A stretch of 64,000 bases of DNA from Candidatus Hydrogenisulfobacillus filiaventi. Its GTDB lineage: Bacteria; Bacillota; Sulfobacillia; Sulfobacillales; R501. This document shows positions 7,017-17,349 of the stretch, in pieces (the first letter of the stretch is position 1; each line of letters begins with the position of its first letter). The stretch is taken from assembly GCA_902809825.1 (NCBI GenBank), contig LR778114.1:1922001-1986000 (forward strand), in the 5' to 3' direction. The position numbers and the translations under genes are program-made. Under the pieces are notes generated by a model, which worked only from the letters and a program-made list of their open reading frames with translations, searched no databases and was not told the origin of the DNA.

Positions 7017-8159
7017 TCAGTCGAGATAATCCTTCAATTTCTTGCTGCGGGTGGGATGGCGGAGCTTGCGCAGGGCCTTGGCCTCAATTTGACGGATGCG
7101 CTCCCGGGTGACCCCGAAGACCTGCCCCACCTCCTCCAGGGTGCGGGCGCGGCCGTCGCTGAGCCCGAAGCGCAGGCGCAGGACCTTCTCCTCCCGGGTG
7201 GTGAGGGTGTCCAACACCTCCTCCAGCTGCTCCTTGAGCAGCTGGTAGCCGGCCGCCTCGGCCGGAGCCGGGGCGTCCTCATCCTCAATGAAGTCCCCCA
7301 GGTGAGAGTCCTCCTCCTCCCCGATGGGGGTCTCCAAGGAGACCGGCTCCTGGGCCACCTTCAGGATTTCGCGCACCCGCTCCTCGGTGATGCCCATCTC
7401 CTTGGCAATCTCCTCCGGGGTCGGCTCCCGGCCCAGCTCCTGCAGGAGCTGGCGCTGCACCCGGATCAGCTTGTTGATGGTCTCGACCATGTGCACCGGG
7501 ATGCGGATGGTACGAGCCTGGTCCGCAATGGCACGGGTAATGGCCTGCCGGATCCACCAGGTGGCGTAGGTGCTGAACTTGTAGCCCTTGCGGTAGTCAA
7601 ACTTCTCTACCGCCTTGATCAGCCCCAGGTTGCCCTCCTGGATGAGGTCCAGGAACAGCATGCCCCGGCCCACATACCGCTTGGCGATGGAGACCACCAG
7701 CCGCAGGTTGGCCTCCGCCAGCTTCCGCTTGGCCTCCTCATCCCCGGCCTCAATGCGCTTGGCCAGCTCCACCTCCTCCTCGGCGGTCAGGAGGGGCACC
7801 CGGCCGATCTCCTTCAGGTACATGCGCACGGGGTCGTCAATAGCCACCCCATCCGGCACCGAGAGGTCGGCCTCCTCCTCCGCCGCCTCGCCGGCCTCGG
7901 GCTCCGCCACCGGCTCCTCGCCAGTGCCTTCGTCCTCGACGTCCTCCTCCAGCGCGTAGGGCTCCGGCTGCTCGCCCACCAGTTCGATGCCCATCTCGTG
8001 AAACAGCTCGTAAATGGTGTCGATCTGTTCCGGAGGAAGGTCAATGGACTGCAGGGCATCCATGATTTCGCCGTAGGAGAGCTTACCCCGCTCCCGTCCG
8101 CGCCGGATGAGGTCCTTGACCGCGTCCAGCTGCTGGACGTCCACTTTTTCCTTGGCCAT
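7017..8159 (-). CDS. rpoD: Primary RNA polymerase sigma factor (sigma-70/sigma-A)
   Basis: The 380-residue housekeeping sigma factor. It has an N-terminal region 1.1-like segment, an acidic linker (roughly residues 60-95), region 1.2 ([17 protein letters not shown]), region 2 with the core-binding and -10 recognition helices ([31 protein letters not shown]), region 3, and region 4.2 ([18 protein letters not shown]) that reads the -35. The ATG at 8159 follows GGGAGGGATAGC; an in-frame extension upstream lies in dnaG and has no site. The gene follows dnaG by two bases, the classic dnaG-rpoD arrangement. The sigma-A-like promoters called in this window are what this factor would read. Confidence 0.96.
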   Translation of the reverse strand: MAKEKVDVQQLDAVKDLIRRGRERGKLSYGEIMDALQSIDLPPEQIDTIYELFHEMGIELVGEQPEPYALEEDVEDEGTGEEPVAEPEAGEAAEEEADLSVPDGVAIDDPVRMYLKEIGRVPLLTAEEEVELAKRIEAGDEEAKRKLAEANLRLVVSIAKRYVGRGMLFLDLIQEGNLGLIKAVEKFDYRKGYKFSTYATWWIRQAITRAIADQARTIRIPVHMVETINKLIRVQRQLLQELGREPTPEEIAKEMGITEERVREILKVAQEPVSLETPIGEEEDSHLGDFIEDEDAPAPAEAAGYQLLKEQLEEVLDTLTTREEKVLRLRFGLSDGRARTLEEVGQVFGVTRERIRQIEAKALRKLRHPTRSKKLKDYLD

Positions 8160-8161
8160 CG

Positions 8162-9934
8162 CTATCCCTCCCCCCGTCGGCGACCGATGCCCGCTTCCAG
8201 CTCCAGCTTGCGATCGAGCCACTGCTTACCTTCCTGCTCCCATCCGGCGCCGGCCCCGGCCGCCAGCCGCCGCACCGTCTCCTGGTGCCGGGCCCGTACA
8301 TACTCCAGCAAGGCCGCCTGCAGATACTGCCGGGCCAAATCCGGGAGGGTCATCCCCGCCGGCAGCGGCGGCAGCGTCACGGTGGTTGCCGCCACCAGCA
8401 GGTTGCGGACCTCCTCCTCCGCCGTCTCCAGGCCGCCGGCCCCGGCGTCCGCGGCCAGGGCCTCCACCGCCCGGGCCAGGGGCGACCCGGCGCTCCAGCC
8501 GGGCAGGGCGGCCTGGACAACCCCTATCTGATCGGGAAAACGCATCAATAACGCCAAGAGTTGCACCAGCTGCGGCGGAACCCCCCCGGCCGCGCGGGGC
8601 ACCCGCTCCATAGTATGCCTAAATTTTCCGGAGGTATGCCGCCCTCCCCCTTGCGCACGTCCAAAAGTGTGTGCTAGCATAGGAATTTCGATGCGGAAGG
8701 CTTCCGCCGCCCGCTGCAGGGCCAGGTCCCGGCGGACCGGGTCCTGCTCCACCTGCCACAGGGTGCGCACCTCCGCCAACGCCTGCGTCCGTTCGGCCAG
8801 GCCTGCCCGCACCCGCGCTGCCAGCCGCCGCACCTCCCCCTCCAGGAAGGACTCCCGCGCCTCCACTGCCGCCGCCAGGGCCGCATCCCCCGCCTCCCGC
8901 CGGCACTCGTCGGCATCCTTGCCGGCGGGCAGGGTGACCCGGTTGACCTTGAGCCCCGCCCCGGCCAGGATGGGGAACGCCCGCCGCATGGCATCCTGCC
9001 CGGCGGCGTCGGCGTCGTAGAGCAGGTCGACCTCGGTGGCATGGCGGGCCAGGATGCGGGCCTGTTCGGCGGTGAGGGCGGTGCCCAGCGAGGCCACCGC
9101 CTGCTCCAGCCCGGCCGCGTGACAGGCCACCACGTCAAAATAGCCCTCCACCAGCAGCGGCCGCCGCCCCTGCCGCCAGGCCGCCCGGGCCAGGTCCAGC
9201 CCGAACAGGATCTGCCCCTTGCGGAAGACGGGAGTCTCGGGCGAGTTCAGGTACTTGGGCTCCTGCCCCTCCCGCAGGGCCCGGCCGCCAAAGCCCACCA
9301 CCCGCCCGGAGCTGTCCCGGATGGGGAACATAAGGCGGTCGCGCCAGCGGTCGTACACCCCGCGCTGACCGCGCACGGCCACCCCGGCGGTCACCATTTC
9401 CTCCGCCTCCACCCCCCGGCTGCTCAGGAAACGGACCAGCCCGTCCCAGCCCGGGGGGGCATAACCGAGCCCGAACCGCTCCGCCAGGCCGCCCTCCACG
9501 CCGCGCGCCGCCAGCGCGGCACGCGCGTCGGCCCCGCCCGCCTCCGCCAGGCGGGCGGTGAAGAACCGCCAGCTCCATTCCAGAATGTCCTCCAGACGCC
9601 CGCGCTCGCGCGCTGCCCGTTCCCGGACCGGACTGCGCCCCGGCTCCGGAATGGCGGCACGCTCCGCCAGTTCCCGCACTACCGTCAGGAAGTCCTTCCC
9701 CTCCACCCGTTCCAGGAAGGTGAAGACCGTCCCGCCGGTGTGGCATCCGAAACAGTAGAAGAGTTGCTTATCCGGGTCGACACTGAAGGAGGGCGTCTTT
9801 TCGACGTGAAACGGGCAGAGACCCCACCACTTGCGCCCCTTCCGTTTCAGCTGCACCGTCTGCCCGACCACGGCCACGATGTCGGTGGCTTCCCTGACCC
9901 GGTTTATCCATTCATTATAAACCTGATCGGGCAT
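8162..9934 (-). CDS. dnaG: DNA primase
   Basis: Synthesises RNA primers at the replication fork. The CHC2 zinc finger is at residues 40-64 (C40, H43, C61, C64). The catalytic TOPRIM domain includes [13 protein letters not shown] and the metal-binding DADAAG. The C-terminal DnaB-binding region is present, giving 590 residues, a normal length. The ATG at 9934 is preferred over one at 9964 because GGGAGTG lies nine bases before it. Although the frame stays open far upstream into ppdK, a terminator at 10043-10070 separates the two genes, so dnaG-rpoD should have its own promoter; no convincing one was found between 9935 and 10042. Confidence 0.95.
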   Translation of the reverse strand: MPDQVYNEWINRVREATDIVAVVGQTVQLKRKGRKWWGLCPFHVEKTPSFSVDPDKQLFYCFGCHTGGTVFTFLERVEGKDFLTVVRELAERAAIPEPGRSPVRERAARERGRLEDILEWSWRFFTARLAEAGGADARAALAARGVEGGLAERFGLGYAPPGWDGLVRFLSSRGVEAEEMVTAGVAVRGQRGVYDRWRDRLMFPIRDSSGRVVGFGGRALREGQEPKYLNSPETPVFRKGQILFGLDLARAAWRQGRRPLLVEGYFDVVACHAAGLEQAVASLGTALTAEQARILARHATEVDLLYDADAAGQDAMRRAFPILAGAGLKVNRVTLPAGKDADECRREAGDAALAAAVEARESFLEGEVRRLAARVRAGLAERTQALAEVRTLWQVEQDPVRRDLALQRAAEAFRIEIPMLAHTFGRAQGGGRHTSGKFRHTMERVPRAAGGVPPQLVQLLALLMRFPDQIGVVQAALPGWSAGSPLARAVEALAADAGAGGLETAEEEVRNLLVAATTVTLPPLPAGMTLPDLARQYLQAALLEYVRARHQETVRRLAAGAGAGWEQEGKQWLDRKLELEAGIGRRRGEG

Positions 9935-10042
9935 CCGGATCACTCCCGTCCTGTACGTATTCATTCGCCGCCGGCGCCTATTCTCCTGCCGCCTTCCCCC
10001 TCCGGCCGCAAAAGTGCGAACAATCCGCCGGTTCCGGACGCC

Positions 10043-10070
10043 AAAAAGGCGGGGCCGGCCCGGCCCCGCC
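10043..10070 (-). terminator. Terminator after ppdK
   Basis: Read on the minus strand: a perfect 10-bp stem (10061-10070 with 10048-10057), a three-base loop, then TTTTT at 10047-10043. It lies 16 bases past the ppdK stop. Confidence 0.88.
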
Positions 10071-10086
10071 TCCGCCCCGGCGGGCC

Positions 10087-12735
10087 TCAGCCGGCCAGCG
10101 CCGCCTGGGCCGCGGCCAGACGGGCGATGGGCACCCGGTAGGGGGAGCAGCTGACATAGTCGAGGCCGCTGCGGTGGCAGAAGGCGATGGAGGCAGGATC
10201 GCCACCGTGTTCGCCGCAAATCCCCACCTTGAGGTCCGGCCGCCGGGAGCGGCCCCGCGCGACCGCCAGGGTGATCAGCTGGCCCACCCCCTCCTGGTCC
10301 AGGGTGATGAAGGGGTTGTCGGGCAGGATATGCTCGGCGATGTAGGCGGGCAGGAACTTGCCCTCGGCGTCGTCGCGGCTGAAGCCGAAGGTGGTCTGGG
10401 TCAGGTCGTTGGTCCCGAAGGAGAAGAAGGTGGCGTACTCCGCCAGGCGGTCCGCCACCAGCGCAGCCCGCGGCACCTCGATCATGGTGCCGAGGCGGTA
10501 GGGCAGGGAGCGGTTGTGCTCCGCCTCCACCGCCCGGCAGGTCTCCGCCACTACCCCCGCCAGCCGCTCCAGCTCGGCCGGAACGGCCACCAGCGGGATC
10601 ATCACCTCCACCACCGGGTGGCGGCCTTCGGCCAGCAGCCGCGCCTGGGCCTGAAAGATGGCGCGGGCCTGCATGGCGTAAATCTCGGGGTAGACCACCC
10701 CGAGCCGCACCCCGCGGAAGCCCAGCATGGGGTTGAATTCCGCCAGGGCGCGCGTGCGCCGCAGCACCGCCTCCAGGCGAGCCACCGCCGGCTCGTCCCC
10801 GCGGGCGAGGGCCTGCGCCAGCTCGCGTTCCGTCTCTTGGGCATCGGGCAGGAACTCGTGCAGGGGCGGGTCCAGCAGCCGGATGGTGACCGGGTAGCCG
10901 TCCATGGCCGCCAGGATGCCGTAAAAGTCCTCCTCCTGCATCGGCAGGAGCCGCTCCAGGGCCGCCGTCCGCTCCTCGGGGCTTTCGGCCAGGATCATCT
11001 CCTGCATCACCGGCAAGCGGTCCTGGCCCATGAACATGTGCTCGGTGCGGCAGAGACCGATGCCGGTGGCCCCGAACTCCCGGGCCTTCTGCGCATCCTC
11101 CGGGGTATCGGCATTGGCCTCCACCGTCAACCGTTTCATGCCGTCCGCCCATTCCAGCAGGGTAAGGAATTCGGGCGCCAAATCCGGCTCTACTGTCGGC
11201 ACCTCGCCCAGGATAACCCGGCCGCTGGCCCCGTCGATGGTGAGGAAGGTCCCCTCCCGAAAGGCCCCCAGCTCCGGCCGGCCCGCCACCGTGAACTGCC
11301 GCGCCTCCAGGTCGATGACCACCGCCTCGCAGCCGGTGACGGCGGGCTTGCCCATGCCGCGGGCCACGATGGCGGCATGGGAGGTCATCCCCCCATGGCT
11401 GGTCAGCACCCCCTGAGCGGCCACGATGCCGTGGATATCATCGGGGGTGGTCTCCGGCCGGACCAGCAGCACCCGCTCCCCGGCGTTGCCCCGCCGTTCC
11501 GCCTCATCGGCATCAAACACCACCGCCCCGCCCGCTGCCCCCGGCGAGGCGGGCAGGCCGGTGGCCAGCACGGTCAGGGAGGCGGCAGGGTCCAGCTGCC
11601 GGTAGAGCAGGGTGCGCAGCTGTTCGGGGTCCTGGCGACGCACCGCCTCGGCCCGGTCGATGACCCCCTCCCGGGCCAGGTCGACGGCGATGCGCACCGC
11701 CGCCCGCGCGGTGCGCTTCCCGGTGCGGGTCTGCAGCACCCACAGCCGCCCCTCCTCGATGGTGAACTCCACATCCTGCATGTCACGGTAATGGGCCTCC
11801 AGGGCGGACGCCGCCCGTTCCAGGTCCGCGTAGGCCGCCGGCAGCTCCTGCGCCAGCTCGCCGATGGGCGCCGGCGTGCGCAATCCCGCCACCACGTCCT
11901 CCCCCTGGGCGTTGGTCAGGTACTCCCCGTAAAGGCCCGGCTCCCCGGTGTTGGGGTTGCGGGTGAAGAGCACCCCGGTGGCCGAGGTCGGCCCCCGGTT
12001 GCCGAAGACCATGGCCTGCACGTTCACCGCCGTCCCTAGGTCGTCGGGGATGCGGCGCAGCTTGCGGTAGACCACCGCCCGCGGGTTGTTCCAGGAGTCG
12101 AACACCGCCCGGATGGCCATCACCAGCTGCTGGAAGGGATCCTGGGGGAAGGCCTTGCCGGTGCGTTCCGCCACCAGGGCCAAGTAGTCGGCCACCAGGG
12201 CCTCCAGCTGAGGGGCGGGAATGGCGGCGTCGGTAGCCGCCCCCGCCTCCAGGCGGCGGGCGGCCAGCAGCTGCTCGAAACGGTCGTGCTCAATGTGCAG
12301 AACCACATTGCCGAACATCTGGATAAAGCGCCGGTAGCTGTCGAAGGCGAAGCGGCGGTCGCCGGTGACCCGCGCCAGCCCTTCCACAGCCGCGGGGTTG
12401 AGCCCCAGGTTGAGCACCGTGTCCATCATCCCGGGCATGGAGACCGGGGCGCCCGACCGAACCGAGACCAGCAGCGGGTCGCGAGCATCGCCCAGCCGGC
12501 GGCCCAGCCGGGCCTCCAGGCGCTCCAGCGCCGCCCACACCTGGTCCAGCAGCCCCAAGGGGAAATCCCCGGTCTGCTGGTAGCGGATGCAGGCCGCGGT
12601 GGTGATGGTGAACCCTGGCGGGACCGGCAGCCCCAGGCGGGTCATCTCGGCCAGGCCGGCCCCCTTCCCTCCCAGGCGGGCCCGGTCGGCGGCCGACCCC
12701 TCCGCGAAGTCGAACACGTAACGCTCCCCGCTCAT
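10087..12735 (-). CDS. ppdK: Pyruvate, phosphate dikinase
   Basis: Interconverts pyruvate + ATP + Pi and phosphoenolpyruvate + AMP + PPi in the cytoplasm. The 882-residue chain has an N-terminal ATP-grasp part (LGGKGAGLAEMTRLGLPVPPG), the swivelling phosphohistidine domain with GGMTSHAAIVARGMGKPAVTG (catalytic His in TSHAA), and the C-terminal PEP-binding barrel ending GICGEHGGDPASI. The start ATG at 12735 follows GAGGAGGTAGGGCC. It lies four bases after ppsR, its dedicated regulator, so the two are almost certainly co-transcribed. PPDK here would let the cell make PEP during autotrophic or gluconeogenic growth, or save ATP in glycolysis. Confidence 0.95.
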   Translation of the reverse strand: MSGERYVFDFAEGSAADRARLGGKGAGLAEMTRLGLPVPPGFTITTAACIRYQQTGDFPLGLLDQVWAALERLEARLGRRLGDARDPLLVSVRSGAPVSMPGMMDTVLNLGLNPAAVEGLARVTGDRRFAFDSYRRFIQMFGNVVLHIEHDRFEQLLAARRLEAGAATDAAIPAPQLEALVADYLALVAERTGKAFPQDPFQQLVMAIRAVFDSWNNPRAVVYRKLRRIPDDLGTAVNVQAMVFGNRGPTSATGVLFTRNPNTGEPGLYGEYLTNAQGEDVVAGLRTPAPIGELAQELPAAYADLERAASALEAHYRDMQDVEFTIEEGRLWVLQTRTGKRTARAAVRIAVDLAREGVIDRAEAVRRQDPEQLRTLLYRQLDPAASLTVLATGLPASPGAAGGAVVFDADEAERRGNAGERVLLVRPETTPDDIHGIVAAQGVLTSHGGMTSHAAIVARGMGKPAVTGCEAVVIDLEARQFTVAGRPELGAFREGTFLTIDGASGRVILGEVPTVEPDLAPEFLTLLEWADGMKRLTVEANADTPEDAQKAREFGATGIGLCRTEHMFMGQDRLPVMQEMILAESPEERTAALERLLPMQEEDFYGILAAMDGYPVTIRLLDPPLHEFLPDAQETERELAQALARGDEPAVARLEAVLRRTRALAEFNPMLGFRGVRLGVVYPEIYAMQARAIFQAQARLLAEGRHPVVEVMIPLVAVPAELERLAGVVAETCRAVEAEHNRSLPYRLGTMIEVPRAALVADRLAEYATFFSFGTNDLTQTTFGFSRDDAEGKFLPAYIAEHILPDNPFITLDQEGVGQLITLAVARGRSRRPDLKVGICGEHGGDPASIAFCHRSGLDYVSCSPYRVPIARLAAAQAALAG

Positions 12736-12739
12736 GGCC

Positions 12740-13585
12740 CTACCTCCTCTGGCGCACGATCTCGAGCACCCGGCTGGCCGTCTCTTCGATGGCGTGGTTG
12801 CTGACGTCCACCACCGGGCAATCCAGCCGGTGGTAGATGTCCCAGGCGTAGGCGAGTTCATACAGGATGCGGTCGCGGTTGGCGTATTGGGCGGAGGCCC
12901 CCAGGCCCAAGGCCTTGAGGCGCTGGCGGCGGATGCCGACCAGGAGGTCGGGGTCGATGGTCAGCCCCACCGCCTTGGGGCGGCCCACGGTAAACAGCTC
13001 GGGCGGAGGGGCCACCTCCGGCACCAGGGGGATATTGGCCACCTTGAGGCCGTGGTTGGCCAGATACAGGCTGACCGGGGTCTTGGTGGTGCGCGACACC
13101 CCCAACAGCAGCACATCGGCCCGGCGGATGCCATGCGCGTCCTTGCCGTCGTCATAGCGGACGGCGAACTCCACCGCCTCTACCCGCGCGAAGTAGTCGC
13201 GGTCCAGGCGGTGGGACAGGCCCGGCACCAGCCGGGGCGGCACCTCCAACACCCCTTCCAGGGCAGTCAGCACCGGCCCCAGCACGTCCACCGCCGCCAC
13301 CCCCGCCCCCTGAGCGCGGGCCGCCAGGTAGCCGCGCAGCTCCGGCTGCACCAGGGTGTAGACGATGACGGCCGGTGCGGCCTCCCCGCCGTCCATGGCA
13401 CGGGCAATGACGGCGTCGATGCCGGCGGTGTCGGAGACGTGGGACACCCGCTCAATCTCGATGCGGCTCTTCTCAGCAAACTGAATGGCGGCCCCCCGCA
13501 CCACCCGCTCCGCCGTCTCCCCCAGGGAATCGGAGACGATAAACACGCGGGCGGCGGGCAGGGGGGTCTCCGGGCTATCGACCAT
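12740..13585 (-). CDS. ppsR: PPDK regulatory kinase/pyrophosphorylase (DUF299)
   Basis: A bifunctional enzyme that inactivates PPDK by ADP-dependent phosphorylation of an active-site Thr and reactivates it with phosphate. The 281-residue protein opens with VFIVSDSLGETAERVVR, typical of the family, and carries its P-loop-like GVSRTTKTPVSLYLANHG and the C-terminal YANRDRILYELAYA. The ATG at 13585 follows CGGAGGGAGGGACGGCC. In Bacillus the homologue yqfL also lies between glyS and dnaG; here its target ppdK has joined it. Confidence 0.93.
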   Translation of the reverse strand: MVDSPETPLPAARVFIVSDSLGETAERVVRGAAIQFAEKSRIEIERVSHVSDTAGIDAVIARAMDGGEAAPAVIVYTLVQPELRGYLAARAQGAGVAAVDVLGPVLTALEGVLEVPPRLVPGLSHRLDRDYFARVEAVEFAVRYDDGKDAHGIRRADVLLLGVSRTTKTPVSLYLANHGLKVANIPLVPEVAPPPELFTVGRPKAVGLTIDPDLLVGIRRQRLKALGLGASAQYANRDRILYELAYAWDIYHRLDCPVVDVSNHAIEETASRVLEIVRQRR

Positions 13586-13622
13586 GGCCGTCCCTCCCTC
13601 CGTGCGGTGTGGCCGCCGGCAG

Positions 13623-15659
13623 CTACAGCCGGCTCCAGTCCACCGGCTCCAGCAGCGCGGCCCGGGCGGCCCCCACCAGGTCCATGCGGCGGGCGCGGAC
13701 GGCGGGGTCGGGGTCGTTGACCAGCACCGCCTCAAAGAAGGCGTCCACCACCGGCACCAGCACCTGGGCCCAGCGCCACCAGCCTCCGAGGTCGTCGTCC
13801 GCCTCCCCCCGGGGGGCGGCCAGGGCCGCCGCCAGCTCCTGCTCCGCCGCCGGGGCGTCGGCCGGCACCTCCGGCAGCTCGGCACCGCTGCGGTCCCAGA
13901 CCCGGTCCAGGCGCTTGAAGATGCGCTGCACCTCGGCCCAGGCCGGGGAGGCGGCGGCCTCCGCCGCCCAGGCCAGCCGGCGGCGGTAGCTGCCCCAGGG
14001 CGCCGGCGCGGCCAGCAGGGCCGCCACCAGGGCAGGGTCGGTGCCTCCCCGCTCCGCCAGGTAGCCCTCCAGGCGCGCCTGCACGAAGGCGGTCACCGCC
14101 CGCGCCACCTCCCGGCCTTCCGGCCCGCCCACCCCGAAGCCCTCGGCCGCCCAGGCCGCCAGCTCCAGGATGGCCGCCTCCGGGTCCAGGTCCCCTTCCA
14201 CCAGCACGCGGCCGGCCGCCAGGGCCGCCCGGCGCAGGCCGAAGGGGTCCTCCGAACCGCTGACCCGGATGCCCCGGATCTGGGCCCCGGCCAGGGTGTC
14301 GAGGCGGTCCAGCAGCACCAGGGCCTGGCCCACGCGCCCGTCGGGGATAGCATCCTCCGGCCCCGCCGGCCGGTACTGTTCCTCCAGGGCCCGCGCCACC
14401 GCCTCCGCCTCCCCGTCCATCCGGGCGTAGATGCCGCCCATGACGCCCTGCAACTCGGGGAACTCCTCCACCACATGCGTCAGCAGGTCGCATTTCGCTA
14501 GCCGCACCGCCCGGCCCAGGTCCACCGCCTCCTGCCGGTCCAGACCCAGGGCGGCCCGGCTGCGCCCGGCCAGGGTAAGCAGGCGGCGCAGCTTGTCCCC
14601 CAGGGTACCCAGCTCGGCGTGGAACACCACCCGGTCCAGTTCCGGTTCCCGGTCCGCCAGGGGCCGACGGCGGTCGGCAGTGAAGAAGAAGGCGGCATCC
14701 TCCAGCCGCGCCCGCAGCACCTTCTCGTTGCCGCGCCGCACCAGCTCCAGGTCCTCCCCCACCCCGTTGCGCACGCCTACAAAACCGGGGTAGAGGCTGC
14801 CGTCGGCGTTGCGGAGGGGGAAGTAGCGCTGATGCCCCTTCATGGAGGCCACCAGCACCGGCTCCGGCACCGCCAGGTAGCGCTCCTCGAAGCGGCCCAG
14901 GAAGGGCGTCGGCCATTCCACCAGCGCCGCCACCTCGGTCAGCAGGGCCGGGTCGGCCTCCATCACCGCCCCCTCCGCCTCCGCCAGCCGGCGCCCGCCG
15001 GCGGCGATGGCGGCTTCCCGCCCGGCCTGGCTCAGCATCACCATCCCCTGCGCCAGGGCGTCCGCATAAGCGCCGGCCGAGGCCACGGTCAGGGGACCGG
15101 GATGGTCGGTGCGGTTGCCGTAGGTCGCCCGCCCGGCCCGCACCCCCGCCACCGTCCAGGGCAGGGCCTGGTCCTCCAGCAGCAGCAACGCCCAGCGGAT
15201 CGGGCGCAGGAAGCGTGCCTCCCCCGCCCCCCAGCGCATGCTGCGGGGCAGGGGCAGGGCAGCCAGGGCGGCGCTAAGCGCCTCCGGCAGCACCCGTTCC
15301 GCCGGCTCCCGCGGGGCCTCCACCTCCGCCACCAGGTAGCCGTCCACCACCCGCACCGCCTCCGGGCCGACCCCCAGCCGGCGCAGGAAGCCATGATAGG
15401 CGGCGGTGGGCTGCCCATGCCGGTAGGCGGCCTCCACCCCCGGCCCCTTCACCTGGCGGGTGAGGGGCGTCTGGCGGGGGGACACCGTGCCCTGCGCCAC
15501 CAGGCGCCGGGGACTGGCCGCCACCGTCACCTCGGCCTCGAGGCGCGCCTCCTCCAACGCCCGCCGCACCGCCGTTCCCCAATCGGCGGTCAGTCCGGGC
15601 AGGTAGCGCGCCGGCAGTTCCTCCACCCCGATCTCCGCCACCCAGGTGAGACCGGCCAT
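13623..15659 (-). CDS. glyS: Glycyl-tRNA synthetase beta subunit
   Basis: The beta subunit of the bacterial alpha2beta2 glycyl-tRNA synthetase, which binds tRNA-Gly. It starts at the ATG at 15659, which shares one base with the glyQ stop (TGATG); a GTG one codon earlier is possible. The N-terminus VAEIGVEELPARYLPGL and the motifs MKGHQRYFP and RNGVGEDLELVRRGNEKVLRARLEDAAFFF are family hallmarks. The length of 678 residues is normal. An anticodon-binding-like DALR region fills the C-terminus. Confidence 0.94.
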   Translation of the reverse strand: MAGLTWVAEIGVEELPARYLPGLTADWGTAVRRALEEARLEAEVTVAASPRRLVAQGTVSPRQTPLTRQVKGPGVEAAYRHGQPTAAYHGFLRRLGVGPEAVRVVDGYLVAEVEAPREPAERVLPEALSAALAALPLPRSMRWGAGEARFLRPIRWALLLLEDQALPWTVAGVRAGRATYGNRTDHPGPLTVASAGAYADALAQGMVMLSQAGREAAIAAGGRRLAEAEGAVMEADPALLTEVAALVEWPTPFLGRFEERYLAVPEPVLVASMKGHQRYFPLRNADGSLYPGFVGVRNGVGEDLELVRRGNEKVLRARLEDAAFFFTADRRRPLADREPELDRVVFHAELGTLGDKLRRLLTLAGRSRAALGLDRQEAVDLGRAVRLAKCDLLTHVVEEFPELQGVMGGIYARMDGEAEAVARALEEQYRPAGPEDAIPDGRVGQALVLLDRLDTLAGAQIRGIRVSGSEDPFGLRRAALAAGRVLVEGDLDPEAAILELAAWAAEGFGVGGPEGREVARAVTAFVQARLEGYLAERGGTDPALVAALLAAPAPWGSYRRRLAWAAEAAASPAWAEVQRIFKRLDRVWDRSGAELPEVPADAPAAEQELAAALAAPRGEADDDLGGWWRWAQVLVPVVDAFFEAVLVNDPDPAVRARRMDLVGAARAALLEPVDWSRL

Positions 15660-16546
15660 CACCGCACCTCCTCCGCCGCGGTCCCGGCCGCCAGCCAGCT
15701 GCGGGCAGCCTTACGGGCCAGGGCCCGGAGCCGGCCCAGATACGCCTGGCGCTCGGTGACGGCGATGGCCCCGCGGGCATCCAGCAGGTTGAACACGTGG
15801 GAGGCCTTCAGCAGGTACTCGTAACCGGGGCGTAGCACCCCCGCCTCGATCAGGCGCCGGCTCTCCGCCTCATAGGTGGTAAAGAGGTCCATCAGCACCC
15901 GGGGCTCGGCCGCCTCGAAGCTGTAGGTAGCCTGCTCCCACTCCACCCGCTGGAACAGGTCGCGGTAGCTCACCTCCGGGTTCCACCACAGCGACCACAC
16001 ATCGTCCACCCCGGCCAGGTAGCTGGTCAGGCGCTCGAGCCCGTAGGTGATCTCCGCCGACACCGGCCGGCATTCCTCCCCGCCCACCTGCTGGAAGTAG
16101 GTGAACTGGGTAATCTCCATCCCGTCCAGCCACACCTCCCAGCCCAGGCCCCAGGCCCCCAGGCTGGGTGCCTCCCAGTTGTCCTCCACGAAGCGGACAT
16201 CATGCCGCCGGCGGTCCAGGCCCAACGCCTCCAGGCTCTTCAGGTAGACCTCCAGCACGTCATCCGGGGCCGGCTTCAGCAGCACCTGGAACTGGTGATG
16301 CTGGTAGAGGCGGTTGGGGTTCTCCCCGTACCGCCCGTCCACCGGGCGCCGCGAGGGCTGCACGTAGGCCACCTTCCAGGGCTGCGGACCCAGGGCCCGG
16401 AAGAAGGTGAGGGGATGCATGGTGCCCGCCCCCATCTCCACATCATAGGGCTCGGCCAGAAGCGCCCCCTGCTGCCGCCAGAAATCCTTGAGGGCCCAGA
16501 TCACGCCTTCCACCGTGACCGGGGCCGTATCCGTCTTGTCCGCCAC
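15659..16546 (-). CDS. glyQ: Glycyl-tRNA synthetase alpha subunit
   Basis: The catalytic alpha subunit (295 aa). It contains [62 protein letters not shown] and [10 protein letters not shown], all strongly conserved in this class II enzyme. GTG at 16546 is the start, with GGAGGGTTAGGG immediately upstream; the open frame continues much further up, antisense-like, inside recO but has no site. Two bases separate it from recO and it overlaps glyS by one base, so translation is coupled. Confidence 0.95.
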   Translation of the reverse strand: MADKTDTAPVTVEGVIWALKDFWRQQGALLAEPYDVEMGAGTMHPLTFFRALGPQPWKVAYVQPSRRPVDGRYGENPNRLYQHHQFQVLLKPAPDDVLEVYLKSLEALGLDRRRHDVRFVEDNWEAPSLGAWGLGWEVWLDGMEITQFTYFQQVGGEECRPVSAEITYGLERLTSYLAGVDDVWSLWWNPEVSYRDLFQRVEWEQATYSFEAAEPRVLMDLFTTYEAESRRLIEAGVLRPGYEYLLKASHVFNLLDARGAIAVTERQAYLGRLRALARKAARSWLAAGTAAEEVR

Positions 16547-16548
16547 CC

Positions 16549-17346
16549 CTAACCCTCCAACCGCGCGCCCGGGGCCGGCACCCGGCCGTCCAGGCGCGCC
16601 ACCTGGTCCAGAAATTTCCACGCCCGCGGGGTCCGGCCCAGCTGCCAGGCGGCGTACTCCCGCGTCGCCTGCTCGATCTGCCGGGCCACCGCCCCGCCCG
16701 CCGCCACCCGGACTGCCTCCGCCCGCCGCCAGGCGGCCAGGGTCTGCACCGCCCCCGCCGAAAGCTCGAGACCGGCGCCCGGCACGGTGCGGGTCCGGCA
16801 GGCGGGGCAGAGCAGGCCGCCCTGCCCGTAGTCCAGGTAGAACGGCCCCGGCCGTCCGGCCGTCGCCTCCCCGCAGGCGCTGCAATGCTCCCACTCCAGA
16901 CCGAAGCCGCCCGCCTCCAGCAGCCGCCAGAGCACCGCCAGGCCGATGCCGCCGGCAGCCGGGGCCCCCCCGTCCAGCGCGGCCAGACCGGCGTGCAGCG
17001 CGGCAAAGGCGTCGGGGGCGGGGTCGTGCTCGGAAAAGAGCTCCTCCGCCAGGCCGGTCCAGGCCGCCGCCCAGGCGGTGCGGTCCAGATCGGCGCGCAC
17101 GCGCGGGAAGCCTTCCACCAGCTCCGCGCCCGTCACCGTCTCCAGGGCCGAACGCCCCCGGTAGAGCAGCACCACGCTGTGGGAGAAGGGGTAGAGCCCG
17201 GCGGCCAGCGTGCTCTTGGGGCGCCGCACCCCCCGGGCCACGGCCGCCACCCGTCCGTGCTCGCGGCAGAGCAGCCCCACCAGGCTGTCCGCCTCCCGGT
17301 AGGGGCGGGCCCGCAGCACGATGGCATGGTCCCGGTAGACCGCCAA
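16549..17346 (-). CDS. recO: DNA repair protein RecO
   Basis: Anneals single strands and helps load RecA onto gaps together with RecF and RecR. A 265-residue protein with the N-terminal OB fold ([20 protein letters not shown], then [15 protein letters not shown]) and a C-terminal zinc site, CSAC followed about 27 residues later by CPAC. It starts at TTG 17346 with GGGAGGAGTAGGCA in front. It lies three bases after era, matching the Bacillus era-recO order. Confidence 0.9.
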   Translation of the reverse strand: MAVYRDHAIVLRARPYREADSLVGLLCREHGRVAAVARGVRRPKSTLAAGLYPFSHSVVLLYRGRSALETVTGAELVEGFPRVRADLDRTAWAAAWTGLAEELFSEHDPAPDAFAALHAGLAALDGGAPAAGGIGLAVLWRLLEAGGFGLEWEHCSACGEATAGRPGPFYLDYGQGGLLCPACRTRTVPGAGLELSAGAVQTLAAWRRAEAVRVAAGGAVARQIEQATREYAAWQLGRTPRAWKFLDQVARLDGRVPAPGARLEG

Positions 17347-17349
17347 TGC

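Noticed and set aside
7056-8531. Long open frame on the plus strand over rpoD
   Set aside because: Antisense shadow of rpoD caused by high GC; no ribosome site, and the sense frame is an unmistakable sigma factor.
8162-11152. A single 996-codon reading of dnaG extending into ppdK
   Set aside because: The first 400 codons are an out-of-frame read of ppdK, and a terminator at 10043-10070 lies between; DnaG homology begins at residue 1 of the 9934 start.
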